Shown here piece by piece: positions 47,365-58,529 of a DNA stretch of 64,000 nt. A program made the translations under genes and the position numbers. Below the pieces are notes generated by a model. It was not told where the DNA came from and searched no databases. It worked only from the letters and a program-made list of their open reading frames with translations. Numbering within the stretch: the first letter of the stretch is position 1; the number at the start of each line of letters is the position of its first letter. The DNA comes from Hofstenia miamia (Eukaryota > Xenacoelomorpha > Acoela), in assembly GCA_004352715.1 (NCBI GenBank), contig SCFE01000093.1, positions 1,661,912 through 1,725,911 on the forward strand, given 5' to 3'.

Positions 47365-48229
47365 ACCCAATAAAGCTGAGAAGCCAATTTAATCATTATT
47401 ACATTATTTACAAATAAAGTGAATTGAAGTTATTTATGGTAATTAGTTTTTTCAGCCTTGTTCACCCCATTGCTTGCATAGTTTTGCTTCTATGAAATAG
47501 TTTCCCACTTTCTCATAGAGTTTTTTAATAGAATGACATTACTATTTGATATTTTTTAACTAAAATATATTCACTCTAACTTAGTAACAGAATATTAGAA
47601 TTAATACTTTAGAGCTTTGTATCGAGGATGCTGGGAGGGGGGCAATATTTTAATATTTAAAAAAAAATTGCTTTTTTTGGCTTGTATGAATAATATTGAT
47701 TGTTGGAAATTTTCTAAAAATAAATTAAGGCAATGCACTTATTAAGTTGTCCAGGGTATACCAGGTATACGCTGTATATCTTTCATTTTATATAATCTAT
47801 TTGCGTATATACGGAGAAAATTATAGCGTTTATATTAGCATGAGCAGGTATACTCAATCTCATTGTATTATTGGTTGAAATCATTATAACTTATTATGAC
47901 CCACCTAGTAAAGAAATACACTGCAATTTATACATTTTAAGTTTTTCTATTGAATACAAAAATTTTTCATGTACTTATAATTTTAATCGAATCTCGTTGA
48001 ATTTAAGGCGAGGAATACGTATTCCTCCATTTAAGGCAACATGAACACATAATCCATTGTTTCGCAGATGTAAACAATGTGTCGCTTATCTCTATCATAA
48101 GTTGCAATTGTGTATTAATAAGGAATACGGTCCCCCTATAAAATGTAACCACTTTGCATTTAGGATTTTGAAAATATTCCGTTTTTCTCTTTACATTAAC
48201 AAATTGAGTATGATCTATTTTGTACCCAC
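47365..48229. other. AT-rich noncoding stretch
   Basis: Nothing recognised. Confidence 0.45.
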
Positions 48230-49400
48230 TTAGTACTTTATTGAAAAAATATCAAATCGTACAATTGAAATTGAAGAGCAATTGGAAGTATATTAAGGTA
48301 CAAAAAATTTTCATAAGATATTTCCTTATTTGAATTTAAACACCAATGTAAGCACTCCCTTAGATATCTTTCAAGTTTTTCAAATTGATGTCTATTTGGC
48401 CACCAACATTGCGATCCATAAGTTATAGTAGATAATATGCACCTCTTGAATAATATATATGGTACTTTTCTTCTTAGATAAAATAATACATTAATTGCTA
48501 TGCTTAGAACTTTGGTATAATGTGTGTTCCATTTTCAATCTGATGAGATATTTACGTCTAAATCATTGACTGATTCAACTAATTGAATATTATATGCAAT
48601 ATGTTTTGAAGATAAAAATCTTTGCATTTAGTTACATAATCTTAGATTTAGACGTATTGAATTGAATTTCATTTCCGAGTCAATTGTATTTTTAATAAGA
48701 AATTCAGTAGGGGATTCTACTAAAAGTTTGTTGTCATCAGCGAAAAGCCAAATATTTGAATTTGTAATAGTACAGAAATCATTAAGGAATAGAACAACAT
48801 AAAAGTGGCCCAAGAACACTTCTTTGGGGTACTCCACTCGTTATTTTTAAAGGCTGCGAAATACTTCCACAAATATTTGTGTGTTGTTAGTGACCTGTTG
48901 AATAAGATTTGAACAATTGCATAAACTTATCAGCAAATCCAAATTTCGATAGCTTATCCAGTAAAAGATGGTGAGGAACCGTGTCAAATGCTTTACTAAT
49001 GTCAAAGTATATTCCACAACATGGAGCACCAACATCAATACATTTATAAACTTTACCTAAATAACATAACAAATTCGTAATCGTAGAAGATCCACTTTGT
49101 AATCCATGCTGAAATTTATGTAATTTGTTTTTAATAAAGGAATAAATAAAATCAAATAAAAGTTTTCAAATATAAGGGAATTACGTAGTAGAATTCTAAT
49201 TGGTCTGTAATTTCTAACATTATCTCGCTTGCCCTCTTTAAATATTGGAACAAAAAAGCAGATTTCCAGAACTTCGGATAGTCTAAGCTAAATAATATGC
49301 CGTTGAATATAATACATAAATGTTTTGAAATATTATCCAATGAAAGAGCAGACGAATTTGATTGACTTTTAATTATCTTTATGATTTTTGAAGGAGTTAT
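48230..49400 (-). pseudogene. LINE reverse transcriptase, broken
   Basis: In order: a fragment corresponding to the finger region (49340-49152); YFDISKAFDTVPHHLLLDKL (about 48945-49010; Asp of catalytic motif A); a GVPQGS-type segment decayed to VEYPKEVFLGHFYVVLFLND; IWLFADDNKLL (about 48720-48755; the catalytic FADD); and finally YGSQCWWPNRHQFEKLERYL and ILPIALQFQLYDLIFF (48240-48440), the conserved C-terminal region. Frameshifts separate these blocks. Confidence 0.8.
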
Positions 49401-49827
49401 TAAAAAGTCTTCAAGATAAAATTCACTATCATTACTATGTATATATTTTGGTCTTCGCTAAACTTAGCAATAAATTGCGTTAAAGTATCTATTGAACAAT
49501 TCAGCCTTTACAACATTTGTATTTGCCTGTTTATTATTCCAATGAATGCAGTTCGGTAAACTAGAATTCTTTAATGATCTTAAACATTTAAGCACTTCAT
49601 TATGAGAACCGTCTTGAAAAGAATTGATTTATACAAATTGTCAAGAGACACTGAATCTTGAAAATTTGTAAAATGAAATTCAAGATTCTTTATAAAAGTT
49701 GTTGACAGGTGTGATTTTATTCTTCTCTTGAATGTATTAAGTTTGTTTAGCAAATGAACAGTGTGCGATGAATAAAATAATGGCAGTAAACATTTTTTCT
49801 GTCTTTTCTTTGGGATTATGTAGTTTA
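49401..49827 (-). other. LINE interior between endonuclease and reverse transcriptase
   Basis: Presumed linker of ORF2. Too decayed for motif recognition. Confidence 0.4.
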
Positions 49828-50546
49828 TTATTTCATATAAATTATAGTATCAAAATTCAATAAAGCATTAATTTCAACAAATGAACTCAGAAAATTAATA
49901 CCTACCTTCTGAATTTCTTCAATAATGAAATTATAATTGGTATTTGCAAATGAATAGATGAAATTATTATTATAGGGTGTCCAGGTTTCATTGTAAAAGC
50001 ATTTGATTTTGAAAATGAGAAAATGATGTGTTGAAATTCTATGATCTGAATTTTTTATAATGCAATCAAGGGAATTGTGATTGCCATCAGTTGTAAAAGC
50101 CAAACCCAATATATTACCATACCCGATACACAAGTAGGATTATTTACTATTTGATTAACATTAAGTTTAATAAATATTTCTAAATATTTATTTTCATAAA
50201 GATTTCTAGAAGAAAAACTGTTCCAATTCACCCCTGGCAATTTAAAATCACCCACTACGTAAATTTCATTATTCATATATTTATTATTAGACAGGTAAAT
50301 TTCGAACAATCCTTTGAAATAGTCTAAGGCTGTTCTTAAATCACTTGGAGAAACAACATACAAGCTTCCTTTTTGAGGTAGATATAAACATAGTAATAAT
50401 ATACACATGTCTGCGTTTGAAAATATAATTCCACAAATGAAAGCATATTTTCCTTCATTTATAGCAATTAATACTCCTCCGTGAGGGCCTGAAGCTCTAG
50501 CAGTGCGACTAGCAATATAATAGTATAAAAAAGAAAATAATTCCAT
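49828..50546 (-). pseudogene. LINE apurinic-type endonuclease domain, broken
   Basis: Visible motifs are ASGPHGGVLIAI, then VVGDFKLPGVNW (the '..GDFNlPgi.W' strand carrying a catalytic Asp, here GDFK so the Asn is replaced by Lys), and later NSLDCIIKNSDHRISTHH (the SDH motif with the catalytic His) after a frameshift. This domain nicks target DNA to prime reverse transcription. Upstream motifs (the N-terminal catalytic Asn/Glu) are missing. Confidence 0.75.
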
Positions 50547-50559
50547 ATTGGTTATGGCT

Positions 50560-51199
50560 CATGCCTGTATTTCAGAAGACTTTTTTCTATTTTCATATCT
50601 TCAAATGATATATCATTTTTCAAAAAATATCCAGTACCTTTTAGTTTACTACAAGCTGTTAGTGCTTTCCGACGATCCCAGGAGTTCTTAAAGTTAATTA
50701 CTATAGGTCTTGGCTTAGAATGAGTGCTATTATATTTGCCACATCTATAAACATCTCCAAGTTTGCAATCATCTCCACTAAATATTATTAATTATTTTCT
50801 TCACATTATCAAAGTCACAGTTAATGCGATCAATCGTTATGAGAGGGCTCTGGCATTCCTGTTAGTACATTCAGATTTAAATCTCTATTCTGAGCTGATA
50901 TAGAATTCATATTTGTAGCTTTGTAACATTTTTGAGCTTCCGTAAAGCCTGTATATAATTTTGATAAATCCCACCTAAATATTTCAAGCTTTTCAGGAAT
51001 AGCATCTATTTTTTCTTGCACATTATTTTGATGGCGTATATGAAGATCATTTTGCAATGAAATTTCAGTTTTTAGAACATTTTGAGCTTGGCGATCTGTT
51101 AATTCCATTATTTCATTTTCCGATAATGAAAATACATCATCTTTATCGTTGATGTTAAATCCCTTGGGTAAAACCAAATTTTTTTCCAACTGTTCAAAC
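50560..51199 (-). pseudogene. LINE ORF1 (RNA-binding) remnant
   Basis: The first part (51199-50830) is a Gln/Glu/Lys-rich, coiled-coil-like stretch. After a break, the segment SKPRPIVINFKNSWDRRKAL followed by ACSKLKGTGYFLKND (about 50590-50720) matches the RRM-like domain of LINE ORF1 proteins ('kpRpiivkF....R...l...k.Lkgt..fi..D'). Such proteins bind the element RNA. The Met used to open the surviving frame at 51270 lies in the adjacent inserted element and is not the true start. Confidence 0.65.
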
Positions 51200-52026
51200 C
51201 AGTAGCGTGGACAGAATAAAAAATCAGGAGGGACAGAATCATTTCCTGGAGGGGCAATAAATTGAATCAATTAAAATTTTGAAAAAAAAGTGCAGCAGTT
51301 TTGTAAATATTTAGTATATATTATGTATGAGAGGCTTGATTTTTGATTTTAAGTAAAAATTTGCTCTTAATTTAATAGTTGCGTAATATTTTAGATAATT
51401 ATGCGTCTCGGCTTTAAAAGAATCAATGAAAATTTTTAATATATTTTTAAACAAGTGGTCATTGATCGATTTATTAACACTTTATGGTAGTATTAGTAAT
51501 ACTATTTAATACTATCAAACTTTCAAATGAAATATGATCTTATATCTATTTTATATACTTAGTTATCTTAGCTCAAGTTGCAATGTTTTAAGATACATGA
51601 CCTACATATAATAACTAAATGTCTCACCTAACCGTATGCAGCCATTATTAAGGCTGACTAAGAAGCTATGTTTCTTGTTGGCCATAAGCATTAGTAAACT
51701 GACGCCCATATTCCACAGCTTTTGTCTAGCATTGATGAGCCCCCTCTGCAATAGCAGGCTCATAAACGCGTTCAAACAGGGCTGCGTGTTGTGCACATAA
51801 CACAGTATGAGCTTGTCTGGTTTACTGCTACTAACTGTTTCAGCCACTAAAATAGTCTAGAATTATGCCTGCTCCCACGTTTTTTATATAAATGTAACAG
51901 CATGAACTGCTTGATGCAAAATAACGTATAATAATGTTGTTGATTTGGCATTTAAATAAATATTAGTAATGTCATCTAGGTAATCAGTGGCCTTGCTCCC
52001 CCTGGCCCCCTGTAGCTACGCCAGTG
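51200..52026. mobile_element. hAT-type insertion with perfect 8-bp target duplication
   Basis: Flanked by GTTCAAAC at 51192-51199 and again at 52027-52034. The left terminus is CAGTAGCGTGGACAG and the reverse complement of the right terminus is CACTGGCGTAGCTACAG. Perfect 8-bp duplications are typical of hAT transposons. It has inserted into the 5' part of the LINE ORF1. At 827 bp it is non-autonomous; an 81-codon minus-strand frame (51602-51847) has no recognised similarity. Confidence 0.8.
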
Positions 52027-52061
52027 GTTCAAACTTATATATATATATATATATATGTATA

Positions 52062-52144
52062 CAGTATTGGCCAAAAGTTTGGGAACAGTAACCTGTCTAA
52101 AGCGTGTTTTATGCTATTTCCTGGAAACTTTGTAAAATTCCTGG
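52062..52144 (+). repeat. Tc1 left terminus, duplicate copy at gap edge
   Basis: 83 bp starting CAGTATTGGCCAAAAG, identical by eye to 52211-52293. It sits between an (AT)n tract and a 33-N gap that is followed by another (AT)n tract. It most likely represents an unmerged assembly overlap. Confidence 0.7.
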
Positions 52145-52177
52145 NNNNNNNNNNNNNNNNNNNNNNNNNNNNNNNNN

Positions 52178-52213
<36 letters not shown>

Positions 52214-52445
52214 TATTGGCCAAAAGTTTGGGAACAGTAACCTGTCTAAAGCGTGTTTTATGCTATTTCCTGGAAACTTTGTAAAATTCCTGGAATTCCT
52301 AATTTTTCTTAGAATTTACAACAGACTCATTTAGCCAACAAATTATCACAACTTTAGATTTACACACAATACATTTTCAAAGGAAAAACCCAACATTGTA
52401 GTTTGAAATACGATCCGTGGTAGTCAAATTTCAACAACAAAGTGA

Positions 52446-53904
52446 GCTCGAATTCATATCTTGTACGAGGAGGGGTATAATTATCGCGCTATAGCTGTTG
52501 GAATGGGTGTGTCAGTATCTTCAGTATCCAGAAGCGTTACTCGCTATCAGCAACTGTAAAATTTTTCCTCTTGCAAGCGGTTAGGAAGACCAAAGGTGAC
52601 AAGTCCTCAGACTGACCGTCTCATTCACCATTACGTCGTCAATCAACCATTCTCTTCATCTTCTGAAGTCAATACAAATCTAGGTGCGGTAGTGCAGAAT
52701 GTATCAGCACGCACCATTAGGCATCGATTGAATGCTACCTTTGACCTTCCATTGTGCAAACCCGATTGTCTTCAAAGAACTTTCGAGATCGGTTGCGCTT
52801 CTGCTGGCAATACCAACACTACACCCCTGAGATGTGGCATCAATTAATGTTTAGTGACGAATCCAAGATTAGCCAGTTTACATCATACGGCCACACGTTC
52901 GACGACCAAGAAACCAAAGATTCAACACACCTTACACGCAACAAACTGTCCTCTCAGCACCTTCTATGATTATTTGGGGTGCTATAACTGCGAATGGGCG
53001 TGCTGGTCTGCATTTTGTTCCTCACAACGAGACAGTCACAGCCAAGGCCTACCTCAAAATAATTCAGGAGAAAGTTCCCATGTTTATGCAGCTTCGCGGA
53101 ACATCTGTACTACAACAAGATGGTGCTCCTTGCCACAGNNNNNNNNNNNNNNNNNNNNNNNNNNNNNNNNNNNNNNNNNNNNNNNNNNNNNNNNNNNNNN
53201 NNNNNNNNNNNNNNNNNNNNNNNNNNNNNNNNNNNNNNNNNNNNNNNNNNNNNNNNNNNNNNNNNNNNNNNNNNNNNNNNNNNNNNNNNNNNNNNNNNNN
53301 NNNNNNNNNNNNNNNNNNNNNNNNNNNNNNNNNNNNNNNNNNNNNNNNNNNNNNNNNNNNNNNNNNNNNNNNNNNNNNNNNNNNNNNNNNNNNNNNNNNN
53401 NNNNNNNNNNNNNNNNNNNNNNNNNNNNNNNNNNNNNNNNNNNNNNNNNNNNNNNNNNNNNNNNNNNNNNNNNNNNNNNNNNNNNNNNNNNNNNNNNNNN
53501 NNNNNNNNCACAACGAGACAGTCACAGCCAAGGCCTACGTCAAAATGATTCAGGAGAAAGTTTCCATGTTTATGCAGCTTCACGGAACATCTGTACTACA
53601 ACAAGATGGTGCTCCTTGCCACAGTGCCAAAGTTATGAAACAGTGGATTGCATCACAAGACTTTCGGCTGCTTGAGAACTGGCCGGGAAACTCCCCAGAC
53701 CTCAACGTCATAGAAAATTGCTGGCATCACATCAAAAACTGTCTGAGGAAGTGCCAATGCACATCACTCGACGATCGGAAGAAGCAAATTAAAGTGGTAT
53801 GGAGTACAGAGATTACTGATGATTATTGTAGAAAGCTTGTCATGTCAATGTCAAATCGCATTGCTGCGTGTTTAGCCAATAATGGCGGACATACCAAATA
53901 TTAG
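52446..53904 (+). pseudogene. Tc1-like transposase (DD35E spacing), frameshifted
   Basis: The N-terminal helix-turn-helix (LYEEGYNYRAIAVGMGVSVS) is followed by an in-frame TAA at 52557-52559, then the GRPK linker. Two frameshifts lead to the first catalytic Asp in MFSDES (52856-52858) and to IIWGAITANGRAGLHF. A 370-N gap (53139-53508) is flanked by about 113 bp of near-identical sequence on each side (four mismatches), so the gap is probably an assembly artefact. After it come QQDGAPCH (Asp 53605-53607) and NVIENCW (Glu 53713-53715) with 35 residues between, then a stop at 53902-53904. Confidence 0.85.
53139..53508. other. assembly gap (370 N) between duplicated flanks
   Basis: The last ~113 bp before the gap (53026-53138) and the first ~116 after it repeat the same transposase segment. 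Confidence 0.95.
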
Positions 53905-54036
53905 TGAGTTTTCTGAATTAAATATTTACTTTCTACATTGTGCTATCATATTATTTCTACATTGTGTTATTATATTGTTTCTACATTGCGTTTTTTAGTG
54001 TAAAATACAAAAATTTCTAAATTCTATATATATATA

Positions 54037-54180
54037 NNNNNNNNNNNNNNNNNNNNNNNNNNNNNNNNNNNNNNNNNNNNNNNNNNNNNNNNNNNNNNNN
54101 NNNNNNNNNNNNNNNNNNNNNNNNNNNNNNNNNNNNNNNNNNNNNNNNNNNNNNNNNNNNNNNNNNNNNNNNNNNNNNNN

Positions 54181-54206
<26 letters not shown>
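54037..54206. repeat. (AT)n tract containing a 144-N gap
   Basis: AT repeat on both sides of N-run 54037-54180. Confidence 0.9.
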
Positions 54207-54212
<6 letters not shown>

Positions 54213-54334
54213 AGAATTTATTATGTCATCAACATAGTAAATTAAAATAACTAGAAGTTATAGTTTCTGTATTCCTTAGAGATGCAGGCACTGCATAAGC
54301 ATAAAAAGAATCTTTTGCAATTGGGACAATCGGA

Positions 54335-54820
54335 TTATTCATTTTGAAGATATGTGAAGAACAAATTTCTTTTTTCATTTTCCATTTCTCGCGAATCATT
54401 CAGTAAATTTATGTGGTATTTTCGAAACAAATAATTGCACATTCTACATGTGCGGCTAAAGTACTCATGTTCAGTTTCAACCTTTATTGCCATTTTTATT
54501 TTTAATAAATTGGCTTTTCTGATATTATTAGATGGAATATACAGAGATACATATTTCATTATGTTAAAATCAGTATATTGTAGTAAGTCGATGAAGTATT
54601 CAATATCCAAACGTTGAAGTTTCATTGATATTTGTCAAATTTGTAGATGAATTAGAGTACTTCTATAATCTAGTCTTCAAATTATCCATATAATACACTT
54701 TTTCTGAAAAAGCTCTAATTTGATAACTTCACTAACATCAGCATACCAGATTACTGATCCATGCAACAGTCCCGATAATACAATAGATTTATACAATGTA
54801 GACTTAACTCTGTCACAGTT
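54335..54820 (-). pseudogene. LINE RT C-terminal half
   Basis: From 54815 leftward: STLYKSIVLSGLLHGSVIWY, then VIKLELFQKKCIIWII, the 'lY.s.i.s.l.yGs.iW....i..L...QKr..r.i' segment after the LINE thumb. After stops, a 96-codon frame (54625-54335) containing CRMCNYLFRKYH is consistent with the tail of the protein. No catalytic residues belong to this part. Confidence 0.65.
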
Positions 54821-56800
54821 TTTGGGGATTTCAATGTGAATTACTTAAATTACTCGGAATCAAAAATAATTGACTACATATGCGATACTTTTGATTTTCA
54901 AATTATTTACAAAATCAAGCCTACTTGGTACACTAACTTAATCGATTATTTTCCTTCCGACAGTACTAATAAGTATAAGACTTTAACATTTGAATCATTT
55001 AGCGATCACAATCTTTGTATTTACATAAGTAACTATAAATATAACGTCAAATCAAGGAAAACAATTTTTCAAGGGACTTTACTAATTTTAATGAAAAACA
55101 CTTTATTCATCTAATGCGGAATATTTCTTTTGATTAAATTTTTGCGTTTGAATCCGGGGATCGCCTGATGAGATTTATCACGCGTGAAATCACCACTCCA
55201 CTCAGGGCAAAATTAATAAGCACTAAATACTCAGCTGCGGTTAGGCGGCCGCGTGATTGCGATCTAATTAAGCAGCAGATAATTATAAAAATAAATTATT
55301 TGAGATTGCCAAGTCCAATCCAATTAAATCGAACTGGACCAATTATGAAAACGCCAAGCATGTAATTAAAAAACTTCGTAAATCAAATTATGACTCTAGG
55401 ATTAAAGATTACTTTAAAAAATTTAAAAAATCTAGTCAAAAATAGAATTTTGTAAACAGAAGCATTGGAAAATCCAAAGGTTTAAATATAAGCATTGAAG
55501 GATTACGTGATGATAACATGATATGCAGGGATAAACGCAAAATTGCAAATGTATTAAACAACACTTTTGAAAACATGGGCAAGTTTGAATTTAAATCAAT
55601 CCGAAACAAAATTTCTTCCAACACTAAAATTGATTGTAACGTCAAAACTCAATTTAAATAAACAAGTCTTGCGGTTCTAGTCACTTGCCATATTGGATAA
55701 TTAAAAAGTATTTTCATATATTTTGCGAATATCTTCTTTTAGCATTTAATTAATGTATTATTGGCAATCAATTTCCAGATATTTTAAAAAATTCTGATAT
55801 TTCACCACTATTCAAAAAAGGCGACCCATTAGATCCCAATAATTATCGTCCCATTAGTATTACTCATCCGTTTGCTAAAATATTTGAAAAAATTCTTGCA
55901 GCACAAATATATGCATTTATTAAAGAGAATCGCATTTTATCAGGAAATTAATACGGATTCTGGCCAAACTTTAGCACAACTAACTCAATATTTTCAATTA
56001 CGGAAAAAACAAAATCTAATTTAAATAAAAAATTTTCCACGGCCGTTGCATTTCTCGATAGTAGTAAGGCTTTTAATTCAATGAATTTTCAAATTTTACA
56101 GTCAAAATTGCTCAATCAAAGCTTTAGCAAAACAGCGACTAAATTTATTCTTAGTTTCTTAAGTAATCGTAATCAAACAGTAAAATTGATAGAATCTATC
56201 CAAATTATGTCACAACAAATTTAGGCGTTCCCCAAGGCACTGTACTAGGACCAATATTGTTTTCTCTTTATGTGAATGATATTTCCGAAACGATTCCTAA
56301 TGGAACNNNNNNNNNNNNNNNNNNNNNNNNNNNNNNNNNNNNNNNNNNNNNNNNNNNNNNNNNNNNNNNNNNNNNNNNNNNNNNNNNNNNNNNNNNNNNN
56401 NNNNNNNNNNNNNNNNNNNNNNNNNNNNNNNNNNNNNNNNNNNNNNNNNNNNNNNNNNNNNNNNNNNNNNNNNNNNNNNNNNNNNNNNNNNNNNNNNNNN
56501 NNNNNNNNNNNNNNNNNNNNNNNNNNNNNNNNNNNNNNNNNNNNNNNNNNNNNNNNNNNNNNNNNNNNNNNNNNNNNNNNNNNNNNNNNNNCTAATTGTA
56601 TATTTTAATATAAATAAATTGAAAATTAATGCAGATAAGACACAATTTATTATCTTTTCACCAAAAGATCATAAAAAAATTTCCAAAAATATTAATATTA
56701 AGATATGTGATAATGAAATTATGCAAAGCAATTCTGTTAATTATCTAGGAGTAGTAATCGACAAAGAAGTGAAATTTATGAATTCCTTTCCTTAAAATGT
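54821..56800 (+). pseudogene. LINE endonuclease and reverse transcriptase, decayed
   Basis: Endonuclease: GDFNVNYLNYSE (from 54825) and FSDHNLCIY (about 54998-55024), with the N-terminal half missing. RT: LFKKGDPLDPNNYRPISI (about 55810-55863); AVAFLDSSKAFNSM (about 56043-56085), with Asn where the usual AFD has Asp; VPQGTVLGPILFSLYVNDI (about 56226-56283); then a 285-N gap hiding the catalytic Asp pair; then LKINADKTQFIIFSP and YLGVVIDKEVKF (about 56619-56779). Several stops and frameshifts. CR1/Jockey-type by motif style. Confidence 0.8.
56307..56591. other. assembly gap (285 N)
   Basis: N-run inside the LINE RT, over the region of the catalytic motif. Confidence 0.99.
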
Positions 56801-56820
56801 AAAATACTTATTTCATCTTA

Positions 56821-57240
56821 AGGTGTGTTCCCACTATCGACTTTTATCAGCAGATTTTAATCAAAAATGCAATTATTTTCGTTCACATTAGCGATTTTTT
56901 ATCATCCGATTATTTATCAGAAAAAGCGGAGTTGGAAGAGCGTTCAGATATCGATTTTTTATCAGATGACATATTATCATCTTTTGATTGCCTTCGCTTA
57001 TAGCAGTGAAACTGGTATTTTTTAATCGTGACTTGATATAGGCATTTATTTCACGTTGTCATTTCCAGGATCAAAGGTGGGAGTAATAACAACATCTGAT
57101 GGAATTTCAACTTTGTCAGACATTGAGCAATTTTGATATTGTATGATGGCAGCTATAATTGAAGCAAGTCGATTGTCAATCCTCATATATTTTACCTGAA
57201 TACGCATGGCACAAATCTGAAACACATCCATCTACCTTGC
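56821..57240 (-). mobile_element. DNA-transposon end (PIF/Harbinger-like), partial
   Basis: GGTGTGTTCCCACTATCGAC at 56822 resembles the 'G.GCGTTCACACTA..CGA' termini of PIF/Harbinger-type elements and follows a TTA, the usual 3-bp target type. A minus-strand 61-codon frame (57231-57046) opening after an AG acceptor-like site could be part of its gene, but I recognise no domain. The opposite end was not found. Confidence 0.3.
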
Positions 57241-57545
57241 AAAATCCATGAAATAACAATATATATAGTTTATTTAATATTTTTTTCAGCTGCCAGCATG
57301 CATGATCAGTCCTAGAAACGGGTCGACTGGTGGATCGGGTCTGGTCGGGTCAACAATTTACCTGCAATTAAATTTCTCGGGTGTTAAGCCAGGAAGTACA
57401 TTCATTGAAATTGAATGAATATATGTATTTTAGTTCAAATGATTTAAAGCAGTTACAATCCAGTATTAATTTTTAAATTTTTTTCTTAATTTAATGATTT
57501 TAGCCCAATAGCCCTCCAATAATCCAAGTTAATCAGATACCAATT
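57241..57545. other. intergenic stretch with GGTCGGGTC-like words
   Basis: A short GC-richer segment at about 57325-57355 repeats GGTCG/GGGTC words. Otherwise AT-rich. No LTR could be defined. Confidence 0.35.
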
Positions 57546-57556
57546 GAAAACAATAA

Positions 57557-58450
57557 CATGTCCACATTATCATCTCAAACACCTACGCCAAAACCAAGGA
57601 GAAGGCGTCTTTCAAATAATGCTCTACCACCACCAACACCAGAACAAATATGCAACACAAAATCCAAAAAAAAGAGTGTCAATATTACTAGGGGAACCGC
57701 CTAAACATGACATAAAACTGCCAAAAATGCCGCAGTATTTCATTAGAAAATAAACATTAAAGGCCTAACATTTAGAGAATAGCTGATATTATTTGAAATT
57801 TACTTAGTTCAACACAATGGAAGTAAGATTAAGAGTCTTACTCAATTGCTGCTATTCTTAAAAGATCGTGCATTACAATCTTACCTAAATCTTAATGCTG
57901 ATACCAAATTAGACTATGATAAATTTGTAGCCATGGTGAAGGACCAATTTAACAACAAATGCACCCAAAAGCAATATAGAATGTAATTATACAAATGCAA
58001 AATGATGAAAGACAAAGACATTATTAATTAAATATACAAAATAGATCACCTATTACATTTGTCACAAGAAGAAAGATACTATAAGCAGGATCTCTACTCA
58101 TATGTCTACACAGGCCTACCACAAAATATGAAGCAGTGACTTGAAAGAAAATGTGACATCAATGACAACATGCAGACTCTCATAAGCCAAAAATATTCAA
58201 CTTAGCATTGAAAACAACGAGTGAATTAATAGAGGGATTTCACAGACAACTACTAAACCAAGAAGTTTCAATGTAAAAAAGAAAGCATGCAGAAAGCAAT
58301 GAAAAAAGCCTATTGATTACTCCAAAGTGCGAGGTGAACAATGCAGTGAAACTGGCCACGTTAAAAAAGATTGTAAAACCATAGTATATATGCTCCAAGA
58401 TGAAGAATTCTACACTGCAGAAGATGCAGAACAAATAGAAAACGCCAATA
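57557..58450 (+). pseudogene. gypsy gag remnant with zinc knuckle
   Basis: An ATG at 57558 opens about 47 codons rich in Pro and Arg. A capsid-like stretch follows at 57800-57980 after a frame change. At 58342-58374 a CX4HX4C pattern is present, but the first Cys of the CX2CX4HX4C knuckle has been lost in this frame. Gag would form the particle and bind the element RNA. Confidence 0.6.
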
Positions 58451-58529
58451 AAGAAGATTTGAAGCTAGTTTGGGCGCTGCCCCAAGAATGAGAAGATGTT
58501 TTTATTGTGTCAGGCCTAATCAAATGAAA

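Larger units (their letters stand above)
48230..51199 (-). mobile_element. LINE (non-LTR retrotransposon), degenerate, ORF1 to RT C-terminus
   Basis: Read on the minus strand the order is ORF1, endonuclease, reverse transcriptase and the conserved C-terminal segment, which is the layout of CR1/L2/Jockey-like LINEs. All parts are frameshifted. Its 5' side is interrupted at 51199 by a hAT-type insertion. The N-terminal part of the endonuclease is missing, implying an internal deletion near 50550. Confidence 0.85.
52211..54036 (+). mobile_element. Tc1-like (DD35E) transposon, gapped
   Basis: Begins CAGTATTGGCCAAAAG right after a TA, a Tc1-type terminus. Carries a broken transposase. The right terminus is not seen; sequence runs into (AT)n and the gap at 54037. 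Confidence 0.75.
54230..56815. mobile_element. LINE with 5' inversion (twin-priming structure)
   Basis: 54335-54820 encodes, on the minus strand, the C-terminal part of a LINE RT. 54821 to about 56800 encodes, on the plus strand, endonuclease then RT of a LINE, stopping just before the segment at which the minus part begins. The two halves meet head to head at about 54820 and are complementary in content. This is the arrangement expected from one insertion by twin priming. Confidence 0.6.

Noticed and set aside
51200-51270. First 24 residues of the 146-codon minus-strand frame as the true ORF1 start
   Set aside because: This part lies inside the inserted hAT-type element; the LINE sequence begins only at 51199.
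57046-57231. 61-codon minus-strand frame as a defined transposase
   Set aside because: Only its position near a transposon-like terminus suggests a link; no catalytic or DNA-binding motif is visible.
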